From: an uncultured Ilumatobacter sp.
GTDB lineage: Bacteria; Actinomycetota; Acidimicrobiia; Acidimicrobiales; Ilumatobacteraceae
Direction: 5' to 3'
NCBI GenBank assembly: GCA_905480335.1
Contig: CAJQPY010000006.1
Location: 62,001-126,000, forward strand
DNA: 64,000 nt
Below the pieces are notes generated by a model. The model did no database searches, was not told where the DNA came from, and worked only from the letters and a program-made list of their open reading frames with translations. The position numbers and the translations under genes are program-made. Each line of letters opens with the position of its first letter. The first letter of the stretch is position 1. Below are positions 35,394-43,636 of this stretch, in pieces.

Positions 35394-38219
35394 ATGAACA
35401 ACATTCCCCGACTTCGAACAGGAGCCGCCACCCTCGGGCTCGCCGCGCTCCTCTCCGTCGGTGCACTTGCCTGCACCGACGATTCGACCGACTCGCCAGT
35501 GCTCGGCGGCGACGCGTCGACGGGCACACCGTCCTCAGCCGTCGAGGCACCCACCGATAACCGCCACCACGGCGATCACGGCGCCGACGTGCAGACCCAT
35601 GCCGCAGCGATGGAGCTGGTCGAGATGGCGAACGCAACCCACATCGCGGCGATCAGCGGCGACTGGAGTTCGCCGCCGACCTGGAATGGCGACGTGCCCG
35701 GGACGGGCGCCTTCGTCCACATCCCGGCGGGGGTGACGGTCACCGTCGACACGATGTTCGAGCCCGAGATCGAACGCATCGGGGTGGATGGCACGCTCCG
35801 CTTCGCGACCGACGTCGACACCGAGCTAAAGGTCGACACGCTCGTCACGACGCCGAGCGGCACGCTCGAGGTTGGCACGCCGGATCAGCCGGTGGCCGAC
35901 GACGCTGTGGCGTCCATCCAGTTTGCCGACGATGGCCCGATCGATCGGTCGCAGGACCCGAGTCTCATCTCTCGCGGTGCGTTGCTGCACGGCACCACGG
36001 TGGTGCAGGGTGGCGACGTCACGCATCGCACGACGGTGGCGTCGTTTCCGCGGGCGGGCGACACGAGCATTGAGGTGCGCGGTCCGCTCGTCGGCTGGGA
36101 TGCCGGCGACGAGGTCGTCATCACCGGTACCGACGGCCCGACGAGCGACGAGCTTCGCATCATCACCAGCGTGGAAGGCACGACGGTGCAGTTCGCCGAT
36201 CCACTCCAGCGGGATCACGTTCCGCCCGCCGACGACCTGGAGCTGTACGTGGCCAACCTCACTCGCAACGTGCAGTTCTCGTCGGAGAACAGCCAGATCG
36301 ATCGTCGGGGCCACGTGATGGTGATGCACACGCTCGATGCGCAGATTCGTGGCGCCCGGTTCACCGACATGGGCCGTACCGACAAGTCACGGGAGCTCGA
36401 GGACTTCGCCTTCGAAGATCTTGAAGCGGGCGCGGTCAGTTGGGACGGCAGCTTCGAGAAGCTGGGTGGTACGAACGTGCGGGGCCGCTACACGGTGCAC
36501 GTGCATCGGGGTGGGGCCGATCCCCGTTCGACGCCGGCGGTGATCGCAGATTCGGTCGTCACCGGCGATCCTGGTTGGGCGTTCACGAACCACTCGAGCC
36601 ATGTCGACTTCCTGCGCAACGTGGCCTATGACAATGCGGGGGCTGGCTTCTCCACCGAGGCCGGCGACGAGACCGGTCGTTGGATCGACAACATTGCGAT
36701 TCGGACGGTCGTGCCGACCTTCGTGCTCGACGATGCCGGCGCTATCGACCCGGATCTTCGATCCGATCGACAGGACTTCGGTATCGACGGCGACGGCTTC
36801 TGGTTCCAGGGCAACCGCATCGACGTGATCGGCAACGTGTCGGCGGGTGCGTCGGCACACGGGATCATTTGGTGGTCGGAGTCGTTGGCGGAGGCCGACC
36901 TCGGACGGGCCGCTCGAGTCGACGTGGCCACGCTTCCCGATCCGTCGCTCGTGCCTGACCGCGACCAGATCGAGGTGTGGTGGGCTCCATTGGGCGAGGT
37001 GCGGGACAACACGGCGTACGGGTCGATCGTTGGTGTGCGGGCCCGGTATATCCACGGCGCCAGCTACCTCAACGATCCTTCGGCACCGCCGGCTGCCTAC
37101 ATCGACAGCCTGGAGCCGACGATCGATGGCATCGTCACCTGGAACGTCCGTGACGGCGTGCTCATGAACTACAACGAGCGGCTGAACCTGCGGAACATCC
37201 GGGCTATCGGCATCGCCGAGCCGTTCCGCCACAACTACGGCCACACCGCTGCGGTCGGTGTTGGCTTGGACGTGAACAACGCTGAGACGTTCGGGCCGGG
37301 TTCGGTGGAGAACGTGGACCTGCGCAACTTCGAGGTCGGCTTCCTGGCTCCCCGGCATGGGTTGTGGACGGTGCGCAACCTGACCACAGCGGCCACGACC
37401 GACGTGTTGATCCACGACCCCGTCCACAGCGAGCGCTCGCTCGAGATGGAGAACATCACGTTCGCCTCGCTGAGTGGAACCGACCTGGATAGCCGCAACA
37501 TCAGCCGCCGCAACTTGGTCCTGGCGTACGACTATGCGGGCGACGGCGACGGCGTCGACCCGGACACCGCCGAAGAGGGCCCCACCGGTGAACGGCAGCT
37601 CGCCGACCGGGTGACGTGGGATGGCCTCGGGTTGTTCTCGGCGGCCAGCGACTCCACTCCGGCCGATGCGCAGACCCATCCGCAGGTCACCAACGGGTTG
37701 GTCGGTGCAGCAGCACCCGTTCCGACGATCACGCACGTTCCCGGCTTCGGCGCCTTCGGCGACGATGTCGATGACGAAGAAGACGACGAGGATCGGGACG
37801 ACTCGGAAGGGGACCGTGACGACGAGGAGTTCGAGTCGGTCGATGAGCTGATCGAGCAGACGCTCGCCGACCTCCGAGCCGTACTCGTCACCGCCGACGA
37901 GGAGACCCTCGAGGAGCTGGTGGAATGGTGTGGCTCCGAGGAGCTCGAAGCGGACGATCCGTTTGCGCTGGTCTGTGTCGCCCAATCGACAAACGGTGAG
38001 CTGGGTAGCGTCGACGATGTCGAGGATGATCCCTACGATGCACTCGACCAGATCGTGGATCGGCTCGTCGATCGTCTCGAAGAGCACGAGTCGGCCATGG
38101 AGGAATTGCTCGACCGCTGCGAGTCCGAAGACTCGGATGAGACCTGGACGCTCATCTGCTCGATCGTCACCGCCGACGGAGAAGGGGACGAAGGTGACGA
38201 CACCGACGATGACGAATAG
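35394..38219 (+). CDS. G8-domain, beta-helix surface lipoprotein
   Basis: 941 residues. Signal peptide with lipobox VGALAC (Cys27), then a His/Asp-rich linker (HHGDHG). Residues about 90-185 match the G8 domain: GDWSSPPTWNGDVPGTGAFVHI and AGVTVTVD with alternating strands. Residues about 190-750 are Asn/His-rich repeats such as RYTVHVHRGG and NHSSHVDFLRNVAYDNAG, expected of a right-handed parallel beta-helix as in CEMIP/TMEM2-type proteins, where this fold binds or cleaves polysaccharide. The last 170 residues are highly acidic (DDEEDDEDRDD). Its stop is 33 bases before a response regulator, so a shared transcript is likely. The ligand is unknown; polysaccharide is an inference. Confidence 0.82.
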   Translation: MNNIPRLRTGAATLGLAALLSVGALACTDDSTDSPVLGGDASTGTPSSAVEAPTDNRHHGDHGADVQTHAAAMELVEMANATHIAAISGDWSSPPTWNGDVPGTGAFVHIPAGVTVTVDTMFEPEIERIGVDGTLRFATDVDTELKVDTLVTTPSGTLEVGTPDQPVADDAVASIQFADDGPIDRSQDPSLISRGALLHGTTVVQGGDVTHRTTVASFPRAGDTSIEVRGPLVGWDAGDEVVITGTDGPTSDELRIITSVEGTTVQFADPLQRDHVPPADDLELYVANLTRNVQFSSENSQIDRRGHVMVMHTLDAQIRGARFTDMGRTDKSRELEDFAFEDLEAGAVSWDGSFEKLGGTNVRGRYTVHVHRGGADPRSTPAVIADSVVTGDPGWAFTNHSSHVDFLRNVAYDNAGAGFSTEAGDETGRWIDNIAIRTVVPTFVLDDAGAIDPDLRSDRQDFGIDGDGFWFQGNRIDVIGNVSAGASAHGIIWWSESLAEADLGRAARVDVATLPDPSLVPDRDQIEVWWAPLGEVRDNTAYGSIVGVRARYIHGASYLNDPSAPPAAYIDSLEPTIDGIVTWNVRDGVLMNYNERLNLRNIRAIGIAEPFRHNYGHTAAVGVGLDVNNAETFGPGSVENVDLRNFEVGFLAPRHGLWTVRNLTTAATTDVLIHDPVHSERSLEMENITFASLSGTDLDSRNISRRNLVLAYDYAGDGDGVDPDTAEEGPTGERQLADRVTWDGLGLFSAASDSTPADAQTHPQVTNGLVGAAAPVPTITHVPGFGAFGDDVDDEEDDEDRDDSEGDRDDEEFESVDELIEQTLADLRAVLVTADEETLEELVEWCGSEELEADDPFALVCVAQSTNGELGSVDDVEDDPYDALDQIVDRLVDRLEEHESAMEELLDRCESEDSDETWTLICSIVTADGEGDEGDDTDDDE

Positions 38220-38252
38220 GAACTCTCGAGTGCGCAGATCACAGGAGCACAC

Positions 38253-38939
38253 ATGCATGTGCTGATCGTGGAGGACGAGACCCGTCTGGCAACGTTGATT
38301 GCCGACGGGCTCGTCCGCGCCGGCATCCGGGCCGAGGTGGTGCACGACGGCGTGGCTGGGTTGGAGCGCGGTTCCTCCGAGCCGTGGGATGCGATTGTGC
38401 TCGACATCCTGCTGCCGGGGATGAACGGCTTCGCCGTGTGCCGGGAGCTTCGAGCGACCGGGGTGGCCGTGCCGATCCTGATGCTCACGGCGAAGGACGG
38501 CGACCTCGACGAGACCGAGGCCCTCGACATCGGTGCCGACGACTATCTACGCAAGCCGTTCAGCTTCGAGGTGTTGGTGGCGCGGTTGCGGGCGCTGGTG
38601 CGTCGCACAGGGCGCACGGCCGACCAGGTGGTGACGGCGGGCGGCCTGGAGATCGACACGGCCAGCCGGGTCGTCAACCGAGACGGTGCAGCGGTTGAGC
38701 TCAGCACCACCGAGTTCGATCTGTTGCTGGCGCTGGCGCGGCGAGCCGGTCAGGTCGTGTCCCGCCAGACGTTGTACGACGAGGTGTGGGGGTACGAGCA
38801 GGATCACAGCTCGAACGTGATCGAAGTGTTCATCCGTTATCTGCGGCAGAAGGTCGACGAGCCATTCGGCGTGAAGTCGATCCAGACCGTGCGTGGCGCC
38901 GGCTACCGGCTGGCCGCCGAGCCCGACGCGGTGGGCTGA
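38253..38939 (+). CDS. OmpR/PhoB-family response regulator
   Basis: 228 residues. Receiver domain 1-115 with acidic pocket VEDE (7-8), phospho-acceptor Asp51 in VLDILLPGMNG, Thr in MLTAKDG and Lys in LRKPF. The winged-helix effector (about 128-222) has VELSTTEFDLLLALAR, VWGYEQDHSSNVIEVFI and VRGAGYRL. It is followed three bases later by its kinase and preceded by the G8 lipoprotein gene, which may be its target or signal partner. Confidence 0.94.
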   Translation: MHVLIVEDETRLATLIADGLVRAGIRAEVVHDGVAGLERGSSEPWDAIVLDILLPGMNGFAVCRELRATGVAVPILMLTAKDGDLDETEALDIGADDYLRKPFSFEVLVARLRALVRRTGRTADQVVTAGGLEIDTASRVVNRDGAAVELSTTEFDLLLALARRAGQVVSRQTLYDEVWGYEQDHSSNVIEVFIRYLRQKVDEPFGVKSIQTVRGAGYRLAAEPDAVG

Positions 38940-38942
38940 GCC

Positions 38943-40319
38943 ATGGCGTGGGGTTCGATTCGCTTCCGGGTTACTGCGATTGCGGTGCTGACGTCGGCCG
39001 TGATTGTCCTTGCGTTTGGTTGGTTGTTCATCCGGCTGGTCACCGACCGGCTGGTGTCGGCCGGCCAGGAGAGTCTCGAAGCGGTGACGGCCGATGTGGA
39101 TGGGTTGTCGCTCGCCGAGCTCGGCGAGGACGATGCGCAGTTCCGACTCGACGGCGAGGAGTACCTGATGCTGCTCGAGATCGATGAGTTCGGCGACGTG
39201 TTCGTCAACCTCCAGTCGTTCGATGATCCGGAAGGCAACTCGGTGGGTGGGTTCACGATCGACTCGGGTACGGGTGAGCTCCGTCATGTGGTGGTCGAGA
39301 GCGACGAGCTCGAAGAGGCAGAGCTGCGGGCGGTGGCCGAGCGCGGCACCGAGCAGATCCGCGATCTGGTGGACGGGCCGGGCGGCCAACGGCTGGAGCT
39401 GATTCAGGCGGCCGACGACGCGATCACCGACATCTCCGACGCTGCCGATGCGGCCCGGGGTTCAGCGTTGATCGTCGGGCCGCTGCTCGTGCTGGCGTCG
39501 GGTCTGGTCACCTGGATCGTGGTCGGGCGGGCGCTCGCTCCCACGCGTCGGATCGCCGCCGAGGCGGCGGCCATCGACACGGCGACGTTGGATCGCCGGA
39601 TGACCCAAAGCGGCGGCGACGACGAGGTCGACACCATCGCCGAGGTCATCAACGACATGCTCGATCGGATCGAGGGCGGGGTGAAACGAGAGCAGCAGTT
39701 CGTGGCCGACGCGTCGCACGAGCTGAAGACGCCGTTGACGACGGCCCGGATGGCCGCCGAGCTGGCGGGCAAGGATGCACCCGAATCGGCCTATCCGCCG
39801 CAGGTGGTGGAGGAGCTCGATCGGATGCGGGCGTTGATCGATGATCTGTTGCAGTTGGCCCGCTCGCCCGAGGGTCGGGCCAGTGAGTCGGTTCCGTTCG
39901 ATGCGCTGGTCACCGAAGTCGTGGCCGATCACCCGGCCCGCGACCGGATCACGGTCGACATTCCGGCGGGAGCGACGGTCGAGGGTCGGACGCCCGAGCT
40001 ACGGCGGATCGTGCTGAACCTGCTCGACAACGCGGCCCGCTACGGACGGTCGGCGATTCAGGTCGCAGTGTTGGCGACGGGGCGCACGGTCACGTTGACA
40101 GTGGACGACGACGGTCCGGGCATTCCTCCGGGCGAGCGGGAGTTGGTCTTCGAACGTTTCGTTCGTCTCGACGAGGGACGCGCCCGCAACGAGGGCGGCA
40201 CGGGCCTGGGCCTCGCCATCGTCCGAGCGATCGCCCGCGGCCACGGCGGCGACGCCTCGATCGATGAATCCCCCCTCGGCGGCGCCCGCGTGGCGGTGAC
40301 GCTGCCGCGAAGTGGCTGA
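38943..40319 (+). CDS. Sensor histidine kinase
   Basis: 458 residues. First membrane helix about 10-31, then an acidic extracellular sensor region of some 140 residues, second helix about 178-198, and HAMP. H-box ASHELKTPLTT, N-box LLDNAARYG, G1 DDDGPGIPPGE and G2 GGTGLGLAIV define an EnvZ/PhoR-type kinase. The ATG is directly after the regulator stop (TGAGCCATGG). The sensor domain is unlike known ligand-binding families I can name. Confidence 0.93.
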   Translation: MAWGSIRFRVTAIAVLTSAVIVLAFGWLFIRLVTDRLVSAGQESLEAVTADVDGLSLAELGEDDAQFRLDGEEYLMLLEIDEFGDVFVNLQSFDDPEGNSVGGFTIDSGTGELRHVVVESDELEEAELRAVAERGTEQIRDLVDGPGGQRLELIQAADDAITDISDAADAARGSALIVGPLLVLASGLVTWIVVGRALAPTRRIAAEAAAIDTATLDRRMTQSGGDDEVDTIAEVINDMLDRIEGGVKREQQFVADASHELKTPLTTARMAAELAGKDAPESAYPPQVVEELDRMRALIDDLLQLARSPEGRASESVPFDALVTEVVADHPARDRITVDIPAGATVEGRTPELRRIVLNLLDNAARYGRSAIQVAVLATGRTVTLTVDDDGPGIPPGERELVFERFVRLDEGRARNEGGTGLGLAIVRAIARGHGGDASIDESPLGGARVAVTLPRSG

Positions 40320-40879
40320 GCTCCGCGGTCACCACCGAAGGTGTGGGTGCCTGTGGGTGCCTGAAAATCCGTCGTGGCTGGTCAGGCGGCGGTCGGTATT
40401 CGTGGCCTCAGTTACCGACCAGTTCAGCGGTCCATACGCCGCGTGTACTTTGGGTTAAACTCGGCCCTCCGACACAAGCGTTAGTACACCCGCTCGGCCT
40501 GTCCGGGTCGTGGACGGACGGCGCAAGATCTCGCTCTCAGCCTTTTGCCCGAAACTCTGTCGTTCTGTTGTGCGGCGTTTTTGTATTCGTTGATGAGGTC
40601 GTGGCATCGGGTTGAGCTGGTTACTCGAAGGTGGGTCGGTTCACGGTGGGCGAGTACTTGGGGGTCGGTGGGTAGTGGCGGTCGTTGCTAGAGCGCCCGG
40701 TACGAACGGCGAGGCGGGCGAGCGATGTGAGGAAGCGGTAGAGGATGTGGGTTCACAGGCTCGGGATTGGTGCTGATTTTGGCTGTTCAAGAGCCACGTC
40801 GGGCACCCACAGGCTCGAGAATCCAGTTGGCGAATGCTCGTGCGGCGTAGTCCTTGATCGGTTCTGAGATGATGTGGGT
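40320..40879. other. 560-base gene-poor stretch in the island
   Basis: No reliable gene. Minus-strand frames here are Arg/Pro-rich and look random. Possible fragment tails (for example minus-strand RCHDLINEYKNAAQ near 40600) cannot be assigned. No clear terminator follows the kinase. Confidence 0.35.
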
Positions 40880-41455
40880 GTGTCGGACACCGATCTCCTC
40901 TTCGAACTGGTGGCCACGCTGACCTCTCCGACGTCCGGCGCGAAACTCCTCGCAGCGGCGGCCACCTTCGATCATCACGCGGTCTCGCTCTGGAAGGCAG
41001 GCCCGCGCCACATAGTGTCATTCGGTGATTCCGGCAAGAGCGCCGTGTTGCTCGATGACCTGCGTGTGCACTTCCCGATGATTGACGTGTTGCCAGGCGA
41101 GCGAATCCTGATCTGCGACGCTCGAACCAAAGGAAGCACACCAAACGCGTGGGTCTTCTCCAACGACGGTTCACTCCAAGCACGATCCGCTCAGGTACGG
41201 CACATATCCCGCACCCCGAGGCGCTCATATTGCTCGACCGGCTGGGCGGTCACGAGTGCCCCATATCGCCGGGTCAGCAGCGCGTCGCAGAACGGGCAAA
41301 CGTTTCCTGACACGGCACTAGGTCTGACGTGTATGCGACTCGCTGAGCCAGTTGCTCGGTTGCAGTTGAAACCGTGTTCGCTCTCTCAACCAGCCCGAAG
41401 CCGTTCCCATGCTGCGGCGGTCGTGGAGTCTTCGGCGGGAATGGCGTGTCCGTAG
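40880..41455 (+). CDS. Truncated hypothetical protein
   Basis: The first hundred or so residues from the GTG at 40880 have normal coding character: VSDTDLLFELVATLTSP, FDHHAVSLWKAGPRHIVSFGD, ERILICDARTKG, NAWVFSNDGSLQA. These alternate strands like the start of a beta-propeller. After about residue 104 the composition turns Arg/Ser-rich and overlaps the integrase end on the other strand, so the true gene probably breaks near 41190. I do not recognise the family. Confidence 0.45.
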   Translation: MSDTDLLFELVATLTSPTSGAKLLAAAATFDHHAVSLWKAGPRHIVSFGDSGKSAVLLDDLRVHFPMIDVLPGERILICDARTKGSTPNAWVFSNDGSLQARSAQVRHISRTPRRSYCSTGWAVTSAPYRRVSSASQNGQTFPDTALGLTCMRLAEPVARLQLKPCSLSQPARSRSHAAAVVESSAGMACP

Positions 41456-42537
41456 ACGTCGAGTGTGACGGAGGTGCGCTTGTGGCCGATGCGTCGTGAT
41501 ACTTCGACGACGTTGACGCCTGCTGCGAGCAGGTGTGAGGCGTGGGTGTGCCGGAAGTCGTGTGGGCAGAGTCGGTTGAGTCCAAGGTTCTTGCGCAAGG
41601 TTCGGTCGACCCAGTTCGTCCAGGAGTCTGGGTTCCGGGGTTTGCCTTGGCGGTGGAATACGAGGCCGAGCCCGGTGGGTGGGTGAGCGTCTCGGTATTG
41701 CCGAAGCGCTTCGAGAGTCCGAGGCGACAGTTCGATCGTCCGCTTCGATTGTTGTGTCTTGACTGGACCGAGGATGGGCTGCTTCGACTCGCCAACTCTC
41801 TCGGTTGTCACCTGCTGACGGATTCGCATCTTGCCGGTCTCGAAGTCGATGTCTGCCCAGTGCACACCCACGATCTCTCCGCGGCGCGCGCCGGTGTCGA
41901 GTGCCAGCAGGCACGCCATTGCCCATGTCTCGGTCGTGATGCCTGCGAGAGCCCAGTCTTCAAGCTGGGAGAGGACGTCGCCGTGGAGGACCCGCTCTGC
42001 AACGGACTCGGCCGTCGTCTTGGACGCCTGATGCTTCTTCGGGATGTCAGAGAGTGATGCGGCGTTGTCGGTGATGAGCCGATCCTTCTGCGCTGCCTTC
42101 AATGCGTGGACGAGTGTGGAGCGAACGTTGACCACCGTCTTGTGGCTTCTGCCGGCGTTGAGCATCGTTGCCCACAACGCCTCGCAGTCGGATGCAAGCA
42201 ATTCGGCAAGCAGCATCCGGCCGAGTTGAGGTTTGAGCCAGGTGCGGATGTGTTGTTCCAGTTCGGCGTAGCGGGCTTGTCGATTCCCGGCGAGGAGAAG
42301 GTCCCGGCGGACGGTGAGGAAGCGATCGAGCCAGTCTCCGACCGTCAGCGACTTTGCTGAGCCGAGTGGGGCGAGCGCGGCCTGACGTTCCAGCGCTTCC
42401 TGTTCCGACTCGAAAGGTCCGAGCCGTCGTTGTCGTCGCGTCTTTCCATCGGGTTGTGCACTGAGACGAAGCCAGAACTTGCCGTTGCGCACCTCGATGC
42501 TGCCGAGGCCCCGCCGTCCTCTTCCTTGCGAGTTCAT
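41386..42537 (-). CDS. int: Tyrosine recombinase / phage-type integrase
   Basis: 383 residues. An N-terminal arm-binding region (SIEVRNGKFWLRLSAQPDG), a SAM-like core-binding domain (about 60-160) and a catalytic domain with Arg in GARRGEI, HxxR in HDFRHTHASH, His in IGHKRTS and nucleophile Tyr in LDVYGHA. All catalytic residues are present, so it should be active. It catalyses integration at the tRNA-Sec 3' end and excision with Xis. It overlaps the excisionase gene by ATGA and lies 571 bases from attR. Confidence 0.95.
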   Translation of the reverse strand: MNSQGRGRRGLGSIEVRNGKFWLRLSAQPDGKTRRQRRLGPFESEQEALERQAALAPLGSAKSLTVGDWLDRFLTVRRDLLLAGNRQARYAELEQHIRTWLKPQLGRMLLAELLASDCEALWATMLNAGRSHKTVVNVRSTLVHALKAAQKDRLITDNAASLSDIPKKHQASKTTAESVAERVLHGDVLSQLEDWALAGITTETWAMACLLALDTGARRGEIVGVHWADIDFETGKMRIRQQVTTERVGESKQPILGPVKTQQSKRTIELSPRTLEALRQYRDAHPPTGLGLVFHRQGKPRNPDSWTNWVDRTLRKNLGLNRLCPHDFRHTHASHLLAAGVNVVEVSRRIGHKRTSVTLDVYGHAIPAEDSTTAAAWERLRAG

Positions 42538-42914
42538 GCTGCGGTCTGTCCAGTGGTGAGCATCGCGACAAAGGCGGGCGTGGGAACGTACAACCGCGTG
42601 CCGAGCTGAACGGTTGGCAGTTGGCCGGATCGCATCGAGTCGCGTACGCGGCGAATAGGGATCTTGAGCATCGTTGCGACCTGCTGCGGTTCGAGGAGGG
42701 GAGCGAGTTCGGACAGGGGGTGTCCGAAGATTTGCTCGGCGATCGCGACCACCGGGTCAGATGCTGTTTCCTCATCGAGCGGCGGGATGCGGACCTTCCA
42801 GTTGCCGCCGATCATCACGGCCTCGAGATCGTTGGTGTCGATTCTCCGTCGGACCTCTTCGACGGAGATGCCGAGTACCTCGGCTGCCTGCTTGGTGCTC
42901 ATTGGGTTGTCCAT
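42534..42914 (-). CDS. Excisionase-like protein with two helix-turn-helix domains
   Basis: 126 residues. Two MerR/excisionase-type HTH_17 motifs: STKQAAEVLGISVEEVRRRI (about 6-25) with a wing GGNWKVRIP, and LLEPQQVATMLKIPIRRVRDSM with wing QLGTRLYVP. Most island excisionases have only one such domain. The ATGA overlap with int and its place at the element edge suggest a role as recombination directionality factor and int regulator. Confidence 0.75.
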   Translation of the reverse strand: MDNPMSTKQAAEVLGISVEEVRRRIDTNDLEAVMIGGNWKVRIPPLDEETASDPVVAIAEQIFGHPLSELAPLLEPQQVATMLKIPIRRVRDSMRSGQLPTVQLGTRLYVPTPAFVAMLTTGQTAA

Positions 42915-42963
42915 GGCCTAGATAGTGCTTGAGCCGTGGTGGTCCCGGACGCTCGGCGTCCTG

Positions 42964-42981
42964 GGGCACTAGCGGGCACTA
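42964..42981. repeat. Paired GGGCACTA words, possible integrase arm sites
   Basis: GGGCACTA occurs at 42964-42971 and 42974-42981, and once more at the opposite end at 31446-31453. Tyrosine integrases of this type bind short direct repeats on both arms of the att site. Position fits, but an eight-base word is short. Confidence 0.35.
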
Positions 42982-43107
42982 ACGCGTGGGGTGAAGCTGT
43001 ATTCATTCAGCCGACCGTAGATGCACCTTTTCGACGGAAGGCTTGTTCCGTATGGCTCATCAAGTGCCATGCGAGCAGTCGCAAGTGCACCCAAACCTGT
43101 GATTTTT

Positions 43108-43133
43108 GGTTCGATTCCCGTCCACCTCCGCCA
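43108..43133 (+). repeat. attR: 26-bp copy of the tRNA-Sec 3' end
   Basis: Identical to 31382-31407 and ending in the CCA. The bases before it (GATTTTT) do not continue the tRNA, so this is a remnant, not a second gene. It marks the right boundary of the island. Confidence 0.9.
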
Positions 43134-43616
43134 CTCGTTTCACTCGAGGACTTCATGTAGGTCGGGGTCTTTGGGGCAGAGACCCGTTCGTGCGGTCGAT
43201 CGCCAGTCAGGGCGGACTGGTCGGCGGAGCGCTCATTGGATCGCCACGGCAGCGCTTCTAAGCGACGCCTTTGAGCCGACAACCGCAGAACGCGCCCGTC
43301 GGCCGAACAAATCCTGTTAACTCGGCGCGCCGTGGTGCCTCGGTCCAGTCGGGAACGCCATCGAGGTGATCGGTGCTCGGCGGCAGCGTCCAGCCGCCGA
43401 TGAGGAGACGATGTCCTCCCAACCAAGGGGGTAGTTGTCGGTTGCTCGATCGAGGGCGTTGATGAGTAAGAGAAGTTCTCAGCTTGGGAGTGAGCGTTGC
43501 ATCGTGAAAGGTAAACCGCCCGAATTCGGCGGCATGTCAAGACGGCTCCCACAGTCCCACCTGACTCGCTGTAGAAATCGAGATTTGTAGGAGTCGCGCT
43601 CCTCGCGCTTAAAAAG
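43134..43616. other. Original flank of selC, no gene seen
   Basis: About 480 bases between attR and the DUF2796 promoter. Frames on both strands lack coding character. Before integration this would have been the sequence just downstream of the tRNA. Confidence 0.4.
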
Positions 43617-43636
43617 ACTGAGTATCATTCGCATTA
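43617..43636 (+). promoter_or_regulatory. Putative leaderless promoter of the DUF2796 operon
   Basis: TATCAT at 43623-43628 fits a -10 box; its expected transcription start falls on or beside the ATG at 43636, and no ribosome binding site precedes that ATG. The AT-rich stretch ACTGAGTATCATTCGCATTA also loosely resembles Fur/Zur-family sites but is not a clear palindrome. Zinc regulation is therefore only suggested by gene content. Confidence 0.35.

Larger units (their letters stand above)
31382..43133. mobile_element. Integrated genomic island in selC, about 11.75 kb
   Basis: The 3' 26 bases of the tRNA-Sec gene are repeated exactly at the right end. Just inside the right end are a tyrosine recombinase and an excisionase-like DNA-binding protein, the standard layout of tRNA-targeting integrative elements. 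The contents are accessory: a solitary OLD nuclease, gene fragments, a G8 lipoprotein with a two-component system, and non-coding stretches. No conjugation, replication or phage structural genes are seen, so it is probably not self-transmissible; a satellite or degraded element fits. Boundaries follow the att repeats. Confidence 0.85.

Noticed and set aside
40320-40879. Transposase or integrase tail on the minus strand near 40600
   Set aside because: A few residues resemble integrase-core endings, but there is no catalytic triad or terminal repeat.
34066-41321. 16-base match CTAGTGCCGTGTCAGG at 34066-34081 and, inverted, at 41306-41321, considered as insertion-sequence ends
   Set aside because: About one 16-base match is expected by chance in 64 kb on both strands; no transposase lies between as a unit and no target duplication is seen.
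43101-43133. Second tRNA gene at the right island end
   Set aside because: Only the 3' 26 bases are present; the preceding bases cannot form a D-arm or anticodon arm.
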